Shown one piece after another: positions 1-6,267 of a stretch of DNA of 7,643 bases; the first letter of the stretch is position 1, and the number at the start of each line of letters is the position of its first letter. A program made the translations under genes and the position numbers. The notes under the pieces are model-generated. The model was not told the origin of the DNA. It made no database searches and saw only the letters and a program-made list of their open reading frames with translations. The stretch is taken from positions 1-7,643 of the forward strand of contig CBDTYW010000183.1 of assembly GCA_965364735.1 (NCBI GenBank), in the 5' to 3' direction. Source of the stretch: CBDTYW01 sp965364735 (GTDB lineage Bacteria > Actinomycetota > Nitriliruptoria > Nitriliruptorales > Nitriliruptoraceae).

Positions 1-29
1 GGAAGCGAAAGCATTACCTCGCCGCTGCG

Positions 30-674
30 CTACGGCGGCGCGGGGCGGCCAGCGTTCGGACGGACCGGGATCTGGCTGGTCGCCAGGCGGGGCGGCGGGG
101 CGCCGGGCATGCGACGGGCCGAGCTGTTCTGGCTCAGGTCCAGCTCAGCGGCCGGCTCGGCAACCTTGGCCGGGGTGTCGGCAGCAGGCGGCGTCGGCCG
201 CTTGGTGATCGGCGTCTCCGACGTCGGGATCGCTCCGGGCATCCGGACCGGGGCACCGGGGGTGCGTGGCGCCTCCGGCTCAGCGGTGGGCGTGGCCTCG
301 GCAGCCGGTGGCGTCGACGGGCCGGCGGTCGCGGCGGCAGCAGCGGCCTTGGCGCGGTCGGCGTCCTCCTGCTGCTTGCGCAGGTGAGGCGGCAGGACCT
401 TCTTCGCCTTCTTGTTCTCCGGCGGAGCCTGGACGTCGATCTTCTTGTAACGCTCCAGCTGCTCGCGCTCGGCGCGCTGACGCGCCTCGTCCTCCGCGGC
501 GCGCTCGGAAGCGCTCTTGCCGAGCGTCTCCATGAAGCGCTTGGCATCGACGGCGTTGACCGACGACGAGTGGGAGCTGGCGTCAACGCCGAGCTCCTCC
601 AAGCGTCGTAGGACTTCCTTGTTGGGAAGTCCTGTGTCCTTGGCGAGCTCGTAGACCCGAACCTTGTTACTCAC
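30..674 (-). CDS. infB: Translation initiation factor IF-2, N-terminal part only, ending at an in-frame TAG
   Basis: IF-2 is the GTPase that places initiator tRNA on the 30S subunit and promotes subunit joining. Only its N-terminal extension is here: an IF2_N domain at about residues 3-53 (KVRVYELAKDTGLPNKEVLRRL), a charged helical linker (54-115) and a Pro/Ala-rich segment (116-214). No G-domain motif is in the window. The start is the GTG at 674-672. AGGAG lies 9 bases upstream, and the GTG overlaps the ylxR stop (GTGA), which suggests translational coupling. A start at 704 would sit inside ylxR and has no such site. The frame stops at TAG (32-30) after 214 codons, whereas intact IF-2 is several times longer. 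An in-frame ATG follows at 14-12. The break could be a real nonsense mutation, a split gene, a frameshift (a neighbouring frame stays open to the edge) or an error near a sequence end. The identity of the N-terminal domain is secure; the state of the gene is not. Confidence 0.85.
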   Translation of the reverse strand: MSNKVRVYELAKDTGLPNKEVLRRLEELGVDASSHSSSVNAVDAKRFMETLGKSASERAAEDEARQRAEREQLERYKKIDVQAPPENKKAKKVLPPHLRKQQEDADRAKAAAAAATAGPSTPPAAEATPTAEPEAPRTPGAPVRMPGAIPTSETPITKRPTPPAADTPAKVAEPAAELDLSQNSSARRMPGAPPPRLATSQIPVRPNAGRPAPP

Positions 675-1036
675 GCGTTCTCGCTCCTCATGGTGCGGTC
701 GCACGGTGCCGGCGACTTCGTGTCGTCGGCAACCGCTTCGGCGGCCGCCAACGCGGTCCGCACCTCTTCTGCTTGGGCTCCTCGCAGGGCTCGCATCATC
801 GGTTGCCCGGCGCGCCCCACCACTCGTTCAACACACCGCGAGTGGGGAAACAGGTAGGCCCCCCGACCCGGCTGTCGCCGGTGCGGATCGATCGTCACGC
901 CGTCAGGCGTGGCTGCGAACCGCAGGAGGTCATCCTGATCAAAGCGTTGCCGACAACCCACGCACGTTCGCACAGGTGCCCGCCGCGCAGCGTACTGCGC
1001 GGTGACGGGTGTCGTCACCATCGGGATCGCGACCAT
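671..1036 (-). CDS. ylxR: YlxR (RnpM) family RNA-binding protein
   Basis: This is a small basic protein (121 residues from the ATG at 1036) of the YlxR family, which is almost always encoded between nusA and infB. The family signature is present: RTCVGCRQRF at residues 23-32, then DLLRFA, and GRGAYLFPHSRCVERV at 58-72. Family members bind RNA; the Bacillus subtilis member (RnpM) has been linked to RNase P RNA. The frame is open further upstream, but that part runs inside nusA in another register and is Arg/Pro-rich shadow. ATG 1036 lies 16 bases after the nusA stop and is the simplest start. It has no clear ribosome-binding site, so reinitiation after nusA is likely. A second ATG at 1021 is possible. 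The C-terminal ~45 residues are Ala-rich and not diagnostic. The stop overlaps the infB start. Confidence 0.88.
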   Translation of the reverse strand: MVAIPMVTTPVTAQYAARRAPVRTCVGCRQRFDQDDLLRFAATPDGVTIDPHRRQPGRGAYLFPHSRCVERVVGRAGQPMMRALRGAQAEEVRTALAAAEAVADDTKSPAPCDRTMRSENA

Positions 1037-1052
1037 CGGCCGTGCCGCTCGC

Positions 1053-2294
1053 TCAGGCTCCTGCTGGGTCACCGGGAACCTCGTCCTGCGTGGCGGTCTC
1101 GGGAGCCTCGGCGGGCGCTGCGTCGACGGGTGCCGCCTCGGCGTCGCCAGATTCGGCCGGCGGCGCCTGAACCGGTGCATCGCTGCCTTCGGGCACATCG
1201 ACGGACACCTGGAGCGCTGCTGCGACGGCGGCTTCACCGGCCTCGGAGAGGGGGTTGCCGAACTCGTCGATCAGGCCGGCGTCGAACGCGTCTTGGAACG
1301 CCTTCTGCTCGGCCGCGAACTGCTCGTCGGACTTGATGTCGATCCGCCAGCCGGTCAGCTTCGCCGCGAGGCGCGCGTTCTGGCCCTCACGGCCGATCGC
1401 CAGCGAGAGCTGGTAGTCGGGGACGACGACCATGGCCGTGCCCTCGTCCGGGTACAGGTAGACCTTGGTGACCTTGGCCGGGGAGAGGGCGTTGGCGACG
1501 AACGCCTCCTGCTCCTCGTTCCAGCGGATGATGTCGATCCGCTCGGACTCGTCGGCGTGGAGCTGCTTCTGGACGGCCTTGGCGCGCTGGCCGGCCGGTC
1601 CGACGCAGGCGCCGACCGCGTCGACGTCCGGGTCGTTGGAGAGCACGGCGACCTTCGAACGGTGACCGGCCTCGCGGGCGATCGCCTTGATCTCGACCGT
1701 GCCGTCCTCGATCTCCGGGACCTCGAGCGCGAACATCGCGGCGACGAGGCCCGGGTGGGTGCGCGAGCACACGATCTGGGCACCGCGCTGCTGGCGCCGG
1801 ACCTCGATGACGAGGGCGCGGGTGTGGGCACCGTGCTCGAGGCGCTCGTTCGGGACCTGCTCGCTGAAGGGCAGGAGCGCTTCGGTGGCGCGCCCGAGCT
1901 CGAGGAGCGTCACGTTGCCCTGCTGGGAGATGGTGCCGGAGACGATGTCGCCCTCGCGGCCGACGTACTCACCGAAGGTGGCCTCACGCTCGGCCTCGCG
2001 CAGGCGCTGCGTGAAGACCTGCTTGGCGGTCTGGGCGACGATGCGCCCGAAGTCCTTGGTGTCGAGCTCCTCGCGCCACTCGGTGACGATGTTGCCCTCG
2101 TCGTCCAGCTCCTGGGCGAACAGGATGACCTCGCCGGTGATCCGGTCGATGGTGACCCGTGCCTCGTCGCCGGTCGCGTCGCGCGACCGCTTGTAGGCGG
2201 AGGCCATCGCCGTCTCGAAGGCATCGATGATCGTGACGAAGTCGATGCCCTTCTCACGCTCGATCTGGCGGAGTGCGTCGAGCTCGATCTTCAT
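1053..2294 (-). CDS. nusA: Transcription termination/antitermination factor NusA
   Basis: NusA binds RNA polymerase and nascent RNA, modulates pausing and hairpin termination, and takes part in rRNA antitermination. The 413-residue product shows the expected order: an N-terminal polymerase-binding domain (about 1-107, with FETAMASAYKR and the EVILFAQE strand), an S1 domain (about 108-178), KH1 with VGPAGQR at 231-237, and KH2 with IGREGQNARLA at 300-310. The last ~65 residues are an acidic Ala/Pro/Glu tail. They do not resemble the repeated acidic domains of the E. coli protein, which actinobacterial NusA lacks. The ATG at 2294 is preceded by AGGAG 6 bases upstream. It is the second gene of the operon, 87 bases after rimP; nothing clear is seen in that gap. 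Confidence 0.97.
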   Translation of the reverse strand: MKIELDALRQIEREKGIDFVTIIDAFETAMASAYKRSRDATGDEARVTIDRITGEVILFAQELDDEGNIVTEWREELDTKDFGRIVAQTAKQVFTQRLREAEREATFGEYVGREGDIVSGTISQQGNVTLLELGRATEALLPFSEQVPNERLEHGAHTRALVIEVRRQQRGAQIVCSRTHPGLVAAMFALEVPEIEDGTVEIKAIAREAGHRSKVAVLSNDPDVDAVGACVGPAGQRAKAVQKQLHADESERIDIIRWNEEQEAFVANALSPAKVTKVYLYPDEGTAMVVVPDYQLSLAIGREGQNARLAAKLTGWRIDIKSDEQFAAEQKAFQDAFDAGLIDEFGNPLSEAGEAAVAAALQVSVDVPEGSDAPVQAPPAESGDAEAAPVDAAPAEAPETATQDEVPGDPAGA

Positions 2295-2381
2295 GGTGGC
2301 TCCTGGAGGGCGTACAGCGGGGCGGACGACGGGATGGTCAGAGAACGAAGGGTCGGTGCATGGCGTTCCGACGTGGCGGGA

Positions 2382-2870
2382 TCACCAGGGCAACACGATC
2401 TTGCCGTGGTCGATCTCGCCGAGGGACAGCGTGATCGTGCGCCCCTTGATCATGATCGTCACCGCGTCGTCGGTCACGTCCTTGATGCGGCCGGTGACCT
2501 CACCGGGCGAGCCTTCAGGACGGTTGCCGTTGCGGGTGAAGCGGACGTCACGGCCGACGTTGCGGCGGAAGTCGCGCAGCTCGCGCAACGGACGGTCGAC
2601 GCCGGGCGAGGTGACCTCGAGGGTGTAGGAGCCCTCGATGAGGTCCTCGGCGTCCAGCGCCGAGGCGACCGCGCGCGAGACGTCGGTGATCAGGTCGATG
2701 TCGAGGCCGTCCTCGTGGTCGGCGACGATCTTGACGGTCCGACGGTCGCGCGATCCCCCGAGGTCGACCGAGAGCACCTCGACGCCCTTGGCCTCCGCGA
2801 TCGGGCGCACGAACGCCTCCACCTTGATGTGGAGTGGGCCTGCGACGGGGCTGTCGGGGCTGTCGGTCAT
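2382..2870 (-). CDS. rimP: Ribosome maturation factor RimP
   Basis: RimP binds the free 30S subunit and helps its late maturation. The product has 162 residues, normal for the family. The N-terminal domain (about 10-90) carries the VEVLSVDLGG strand, the DLITDVSRAVASALD helix and the diagnostic YTLEVTSPGVDRPL at 82-95. The C-terminal Sm-like domain (about 96-160) includes GEVTGRIKDV and ends in HGKIVLPW. It is the first gene of the operon with nusA, ylxR and infB, the classical bacterial order. ATG 2870 is the only sensible start, since no ATG or GTG lies just upstream in frame. Its ribosome-binding site is weak: an AGGA lies 13 bases away, which is too far. Translation may therefore depend on leader structure. 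Confidence 0.95.
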   Translation of the reverse strand: MTDSPDSPVAGPLHIKVEAFVRPIAEAKGVEVLSVDLGGSRDRRTVKIVADHEDGLDIDLITDVSRAVASALDAEDLIEGSYTLEVTSPGVDRPLRELRDFRRNVGRDVRFTRNGNRPEGSPGEVTGRIKDVTDDAVTIMIKGRTITLSLGEIDHGKIVLPW

Positions 2871-2935
2871 GGCGGTACGGGTGTCCTGCGGGAGTGCGTG
2901 CGCGGTGCGATCTCTCGGCCCCCTTCATAACAAGA

Positions 2936-2955
2936 GCCGGCCCGTGAGGGCCGGC
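2936..2955 (-). promoter_or_regulatory. Strong hairpin in the rimP operon leader, possible attenuator
   Basis: GCCGGCCC pairs perfectly with GGGCCGGC across a 4-base loop. On the minus strand the stem is followed by TCTTGTTATG, which is only weakly T-rich. It lies 66 bases upstream of the rimP start. No gene on either strand ends into it, so it is not a terminator of a visible gene; it sits inside the 5' leader of the operon. It could act as an attenuator, a NusA or ribosome-subunit target, or an RNA stabiliser. The structure is seen; the role is inferred. Confidence 0.5.
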
Positions 2956-3017
2956 CGCTGCGAGAAGACGGTCGGTTGTCAGCTGTGACCCCGGTCCGGG
3001 GGCTTGCTGTCCGACGA

Positions 3018-3047
3018 ACACTAGCACCCCGCGGGCATGCCAGTCAT
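3018..3047 (-). promoter_or_regulatory. Candidate sigma-70-type promoter of the rimP-nusA-ylxR-infB operon
   Basis: On the minus strand, ATGACT (3047-3042, four of six matches to TTGACA) is followed by an 18-base spacer and TAGTGT (3023-3018). A TG one base upstream of the -10 box would extend it. Transcription would start near 3011, giving a leader of about 140 nt. This is a match by eye in GC-rich DNA where consensus is loose. Confidence 0.45.
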
Positions 3048-3168
3048 CCCGCGACACGCCGAACACGTGGTGCGCGTGGCAGCCACCTGTGGCCGAACGA
3101 GCACACGGGATCTGGCTGGCCGGTCGGGCTCGGACCGCGCCGTGAGCGCGCGTCGGGCGGATCGACCG

Positions 3169-3197
3169 GTGACAGCCGACGCGGCTCATCGTAGGTT
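3169..3197 (+). promoter_or_regulatory. Candidate sigma-70-type promoter of the ABC transporter gene
   Basis: GTGACA (3169-3174, five of six matches to TTGACA) is followed by exactly 17 bases and TAGGTT (3192-3197). The predicted start near 3204 leaves a ~38-base leader before ATG 3242, with GAGG at 3231-3234. The spacing and the divergent gene arrangement support it. Confidence 0.55.
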
Positions 3198-3241
3198 CGC
3201 CGGCTCGCTGCGACCACTGGTGGCGAGCGTGAGGCCCATCC

Positions 3242-5050
3242 ATGTCCGGCAACGTCGCCACCCACACCCCGACCGACGAGGTCGCGCAGTCCCGCACGAA
3301 CCGGGCGCTGCACCTCGCCGTGCGCCGATACCTCGCGCAGATGCGCACCGACTGGCGCCAGACGGTGCCAGCGGTGGTGCTGCCCGGGCTCGCGAACATC
3401 GCGGCGCGCTACCTCCCGCCGCTGGTCATCGCATCGATCCTGAGCAAGCTGACCAACGGCGGCAGCGCGTCCGGTCTCGACATCGGCCTGCTCGTCGGAG
3501 CCTGGGTCGTCGGCGAGGTCCTGTGGCGTCTGGCCGTGCACTTCCTGATCGCCGCGGAGATCCGTGGGATCCGGGTGCTCCACGAGGAGGCGCTGGACCT
3601 GCTGTTCGAGCGCGAGCTCGGGTTCTTCCACGACAACTTCGCCGGCTCGCTGACGAAGAAGGCGGTGGCGTACGGCAAGAACTACGAGTCCTTCATGGAC
3701 ACGATCTGCTTCGCGCTGGCCCCGTACGTGCTCCCCCTGCCGTTCCTGGCCTGGGTGCTGTGGTCGTTCTCGCCGTGGCTGGTCGTGCTGCTGCTCGCCT
3801 TCGTCGTGACCACGGTCGCGGTGCTCGTGCCGCTCATCAGGCGTCGCCAGTCCATGGTCGACGCCCGGGAGGCTGCCAGCAACGCGCTGACCGGCCACGT
3901 GGCGGACACGATCACCAACGTCGAGGCGGTCTTCGCGCACGGCGAGCAGGACGCAGAGCTCGACCGCCACCGCCAGAACGTCGGCGACTGGTCACACAAG
4001 GCTCTGCGGTCGTGGAACTACCACAACCGAGTGATCGACGTCGCGAGCGCCCCGCTGCACATCGCGGCCAACGCGCTCGGCCTGGTGCTCGCGCTGGCCA
4101 TCGGCGACGTCGGCGCGCTCGGCGTCGAGGCGGTGTTCGTCACGTTCACCTACTTCATCAACTTCACCGAGATCGTCTGGGAGTTCAACCGGATCTACCG
4201 CAACATCGAGTCCGCGGTGACCGAGGCCGCCCAGTTCACCGAGCTGCTCCTCGACGACCCGGTCGTCGCGGATGCCGTCGACCCGCTCCCCCACGACCCG
4301 CGCGACGCGTCGGTCGAGTTCCGCGACGTCGTCTTCGACCACGGCGGCGGGGCGCGCATCAACGGGCGCCCGCTGTTCGACGGCTTCGACCTGCACATCG
4401 CCGACGGTGAGCGCATCGGGCTGGTCGGACGGTCCGGTGGCGGCAAGACCACGCTGACCCGGCTGCTCATGCGGTTCGTCGACGTCGACGGTGGCGCCGT
4501 GCTCGTCGGCGGACAGGACATCACGGCCATCGCCCAGGACGACCTGCGCTCGATGCTCGCCCACGTCCCGCAGGACCCGGTGATGTTCCACCGGACGATC
4601 TTGGAGAACATCCGGTTCGGCCGGCCAGACGCCACCGACGAGGAGGTGTTCGACGCTGCCCGGCTCGCGCACGCAGACGACTTCGTCCGGACGATGCCGG
4701 AGGGCTACGCCACGCTGGTCGGTGAGCGCGGGATCAAGCTCTCGGGTGGCCAGCGCCAACGTGTCGCGATCGCCCGCGCGATCCTGCGTGACCCGCCGAT
4801 CCTGGTGCTCGACGAGGCGACGTCGTCGCTCGACTCCGAGTCCGAGGCGCTCATCCAGGAGGCGCTGTGGACGCTGCTCGAGGGCCGCACCGCGATCGTC
4901 ATCGCCCACCGCCTGTCCACGGTCACCCGGATGGACCGGCTGATCGTCGTCGACGGCGGTGAGATCGTCGAGCAGGGCACCCACGAGGAGCTGCTCGCGC
5001 TCGACGGCACCTACGCGCGCCTGTGGACGCATCAGACCGCCGGGGTCTGA
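3242..5050 (+). CDS. ABC transporter, membrane domain fused to ATP-binding domain (half-transporter)
   Basis: This is a complete 602-residue half-transporter, expected to work as a dimer in the cytoplasmic membrane and most likely as an exporter. The membrane domain (about 40-320) has six probable helices, near 44-68, 80-104, 153-176, 178-199, 262-287 and 291-312. The ATPase domain has all key motifs: Walker A GRSGGGKTT (396-404), Q-loop Gln444, signature LSGGQ (500-504), Walker B ILVLDE ending in Asp524 and catalytic Glu525, D-loop SSLD (528-531) and switch His556. Nothing is missing, so it should be active. ATG 3242 has GAGG 7 bases upstream. It stands alone on the plus strand between two minus-strand clusters and has no partner subunit or binding protein in view. 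The substrate cannot be told from sequence; the family includes lipid, peptide, drug and siderophore exporters. Confidence 0.95.
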   Translation: MSGNVATHTPTDEVAQSRTNRALHLAVRRYLAQMRTDWRQTVPAVVLPGLANIAARYLPPLVIASILSKLTNGGSASGLDIGLLVGAWVVGEVLWRLAVHFLIAAEIRGIRVLHEEALDLLFERELGFFHDNFAGSLTKKAVAYGKNYESFMDTICFALAPYVLPLPFLAWVLWSFSPWLVVLLLAFVVTTVAVLVPLIRRRQSMVDAREAASNALTGHVADTITNVEAVFAHGEQDAELDRHRQNVGDWSHKALRSWNYHNRVIDVASAPLHIAANALGLVLALAIGDVGALGVEAVFVTFTYFINFTEIVWEFNRIYRNIESAVTEAAQFTELLLDDPVVADAVDPLPHDPRDASVEFRDVVFDHGGGARINGRPLFDGFDLHIADGERIGLVGRSGGGKTTLTRLLMRFVDVDGGAVLVGGQDITAIAQDDLRSMLAHVPQDPVMFHRTILENIRFGRPDATDEEVFDAARLAHADDFVRTMPEGYATLVGERGIKLSGGQRQRVAIARAILRDPPILVLDEATSSLDSESEALIQEALWTLLEGRTAIVIAHRLSTVTRMDRLIVVDGGEIVEQGTHEELLALDGTYARLWTHQTAGV

Positions 5051-5063
5051 CCTCCGCCGGCCG

Positions 5064-5080
5064 TGAGGCACCCGGCCTCA
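5064..5080 (+). terminator. Possible terminator hairpin after the ABC transporter gene
   Basis: TGAGGC and GCCTCA pair perfectly across the 5-base loop ACCCG, 13 bases after the TGA stop. A competing GCCGG/CCGGC stem (5056-5076) overlaps it. There is no T-tract, as is common in high-GC actinobacteria, so function is uncertain. Confidence 0.4.
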
Positions 5081-5130
5081 GCCTGGTGCTCGAGGACTGC
5101 ACCGACCACCCCGTCCTGCATCGTGCGGGC

Positions 5131-5156
5131 GACGGCTAGGCCGCTCCTCAGCCGTC
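5131..5156. terminator. Hairpin at the convergent gene ends, overlapping the deacetylase stop
   Basis: GACGGCT (5131-5137) pairs perfectly with AGCCGTC (5150-5156) across a 12-base loop. The stem includes the first base of the minus-strand stop codon (5150-5148) and the loop holds the rest. In this convergent gap it could end transcription from either side. It lacks a T-tract, and the 12-base loop is long for a terminator. Confidence 0.35.
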
Positions 5157-6260
5157 GACGCGGAGGAAGTACTCCGTGCCGAAGAGCTCCGCGACGAGCT
5201 GGGGAGGGAACATGTCCGCGGTCAGGGCGTACTGGGAGCGGTGGCAGGCGAGGGCAGCGAGCTTGCGATGTGCGTGCTCGGTGACGTCAACGGTGATGCA
5301 GCCGGGCGGCAGCGTCGGGACGGTGTCGTCGTCGTGGGTGAAGCGCTCGAGCGGCGACGACGTCCCACGCCCCGCGGACATCGATGTCTCACCCGGCGAG
5401 AGCACGAACAACGTCAGTCCGCTGGCCGCGACGACGTGGGCGTTGCGGGGCGCGTCGGTCGCGATCCCTTCCTCGCCGAAGAAGCTGCCCGGCCCGAGGG
5501 TCGCCAGATGCTCGACCGTCCCGTCGTCGTCGTCCTCGTGGAGCACGTCCGCCGTCCCGGACAGCACGAGGAACAGCTCGCCCGGAGGCTCGCCCTGCTC
5601 CACCACGTAGGTCCCGGTCGGCACGAACCGGACCGTCAGGTGATCGGCCGCGAAGCCGAGCATCGAGGAGCCGTTCGCGAACAGCATCAGCCCGTTGGCG
5701 AACGCCTCGGTCCCACGGAAGCGGTGGTCGAGCCCCGAGAGCCAGTCGATGACCAGACCGAGGAACAGCCGGCTCGACCGGGGGAAGACGGCGTGGAGCA
5801 TCGCCGGCTGCGTCTGGCTCGCGGCTGCCGCCGCGGTCGCGACCTCCGACGCGCGGATGTGATCCGGGTGGCCGTACGCCCCGTCCGGGCCGAAGGACAC
5901 GACGACGTCCGGGGAGAACTCGTCGATCTCGGCCACCGCGAGCGCGACGAGCTCGTCGAGGGGTTGGTCGGCGAGGGTCCCGTCGGCGTAGCGGTGACAG
6001 GCCGCATCGGCGCAGCCGACGGTCGCCAGCGCAGCCGACAGCTCTGCTTCCCGGACGTCACCGAGGGTGCGACGCGTCGCGATGCGGGCGTCTCGGATCT
6101 CGCCGGCCTCGCCCCGCGTGAAGGAGACGACCCGGGTGACCGCGCCGACGTCGGTCAGCGCGGCGAAGGTCCCGCCGAGGCAGAACACCTCGTCGTCCGG
6201 ATGGGCGAACAGCCCCAGCACCCGCGGCGGGCGGGCGGTCGGGAGCGGCATGCCCAGCAC
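5148..6260 (-). CDS. PIG-L/LmbE-type deacetylase with an inserted cyclic-nucleotide-binding domain
   Basis: The product has 370 residues. The PIG-L fold, a zinc hydrolase family that removes N-acetyl groups from GlcNAc-type conjugates (MshB and Mca are members), is split. Its N-terminal part (about 12-165) has AHPDDE at 19-24, FTRGEAGE at 47-54 and GPDGAYGHPDH at 124-134. By analogy with MshB, His20, Asp23 and His134 bind metal and Asp22 is the base. Its C-terminal part (about 320-368) has the final strand and the HRKLAALACHRSQ helix, ending LFGTEYFLRV. Between them (about 191-292) lies a cNMP-binding domain with GELFLVLSGTADV and a phosphate-binding cassette FGEEGIATDAPRNAHV, in which Glu263 and Arg272 have the canonical nine-residue spacing. 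No signal peptide is seen, so it is probably cytoplasmic. It follows ispG by 7 bases, so cotranscription is likely. The GTG at 6260 and the ATG at 6251 are both possible starts; neither has a clear ribosome-binding site. Domain calls are firm; the substrate is unknown. Confidence 0.9.
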   Translation of the reverse strand: MLGMPLPTARPPRVLGLFAHPDDEVFCLGGTFAALTDVGAVTRVVSFTRGEAGEIRDARIATRRTLGDVREAELSAALATVGCADAACHRYADGTLADQPLDELVALAVAEIDEFSPDVVVSFGPDGAYGHPDHIRASEVATAAAAASQTQPAMLHAVFPRSSRLFLGLVIDWLSGLDHRFRGTEAFANGLMLFANGSSMLGFAADHLTVRFVPTGTYVVEQGEPPGELFLVLSGTADVLHEDDDDGTVEHLATLGPGSFFGEEGIATDAPRNAHVVAASGLTLFVLSPGETSMSAGRGTSSPLERFTHDDDTVPTLPPGCITVDVTEHAHRKLAALACHRSQYALTADMFPPQLVAELFGTEYFLRVDG

Positions 6261-6267
6261 TGCCGCG

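Larger units (their letters stand above)
2871..3241. other. Divergent intergenic region between rimP and the ABC transporter gene
   Basis: These 371 bases hold no convincing gene on either strand. Frames that run through it have no ribosome-binding site and extend only as shadows of neighbours. It contains a candidate minus-strand promoter for rimP, the rimP leader with an 8-bp hairpin and a CCCCGG-T-CCGGGG palindrome (2989-3001), and a candidate plus-strand promoter for the transporter. The middle (about 3048-3168) shows nothing I can name. Confidence 0.7.

Noticed and set aside
66..119. A 14-base match, CGGGATCTGGCTGG, shared between the infB end and the divergent region near 3106
   Set aside because: One 14-base match in 7.6 kb of biased DNA is close to chance; the first copy is ordinary coding sequence and no further copies were seen.
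674..704. Earlier ATG start for infB at 704
   Set aside because: It overlaps ylxR by about 30 bases and lacks a ribosome-binding site, whereas GTG 674 has AGGAG at good distance and overlaps the ylxR stop by GTGA.
1002..2930. A 642-codon plus-strand open frame antisense to ylxR, nusA and rimP
   Set aside because: Its product is a monotonous Asp/Gly/Val/Arg/Leu mix typical of the antisense frame of GC-rich genes. It has no domain, and the minus-strand genes are unmistakable.
2984..2988. TGTGA half-site suggesting a CRP-type operator, tempting given the cNMP domain nearby
   Set aside because: The matching TCACA half at the right spacing is absent.
3044..3970. A 308-codon minus-strand open frame across the divergent region and the transporter start
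   Set aside because: Its His/Asp/Gln/Arg-rich composition, lack of domain and antisense position to a clear membrane domain mark it as a shadow.
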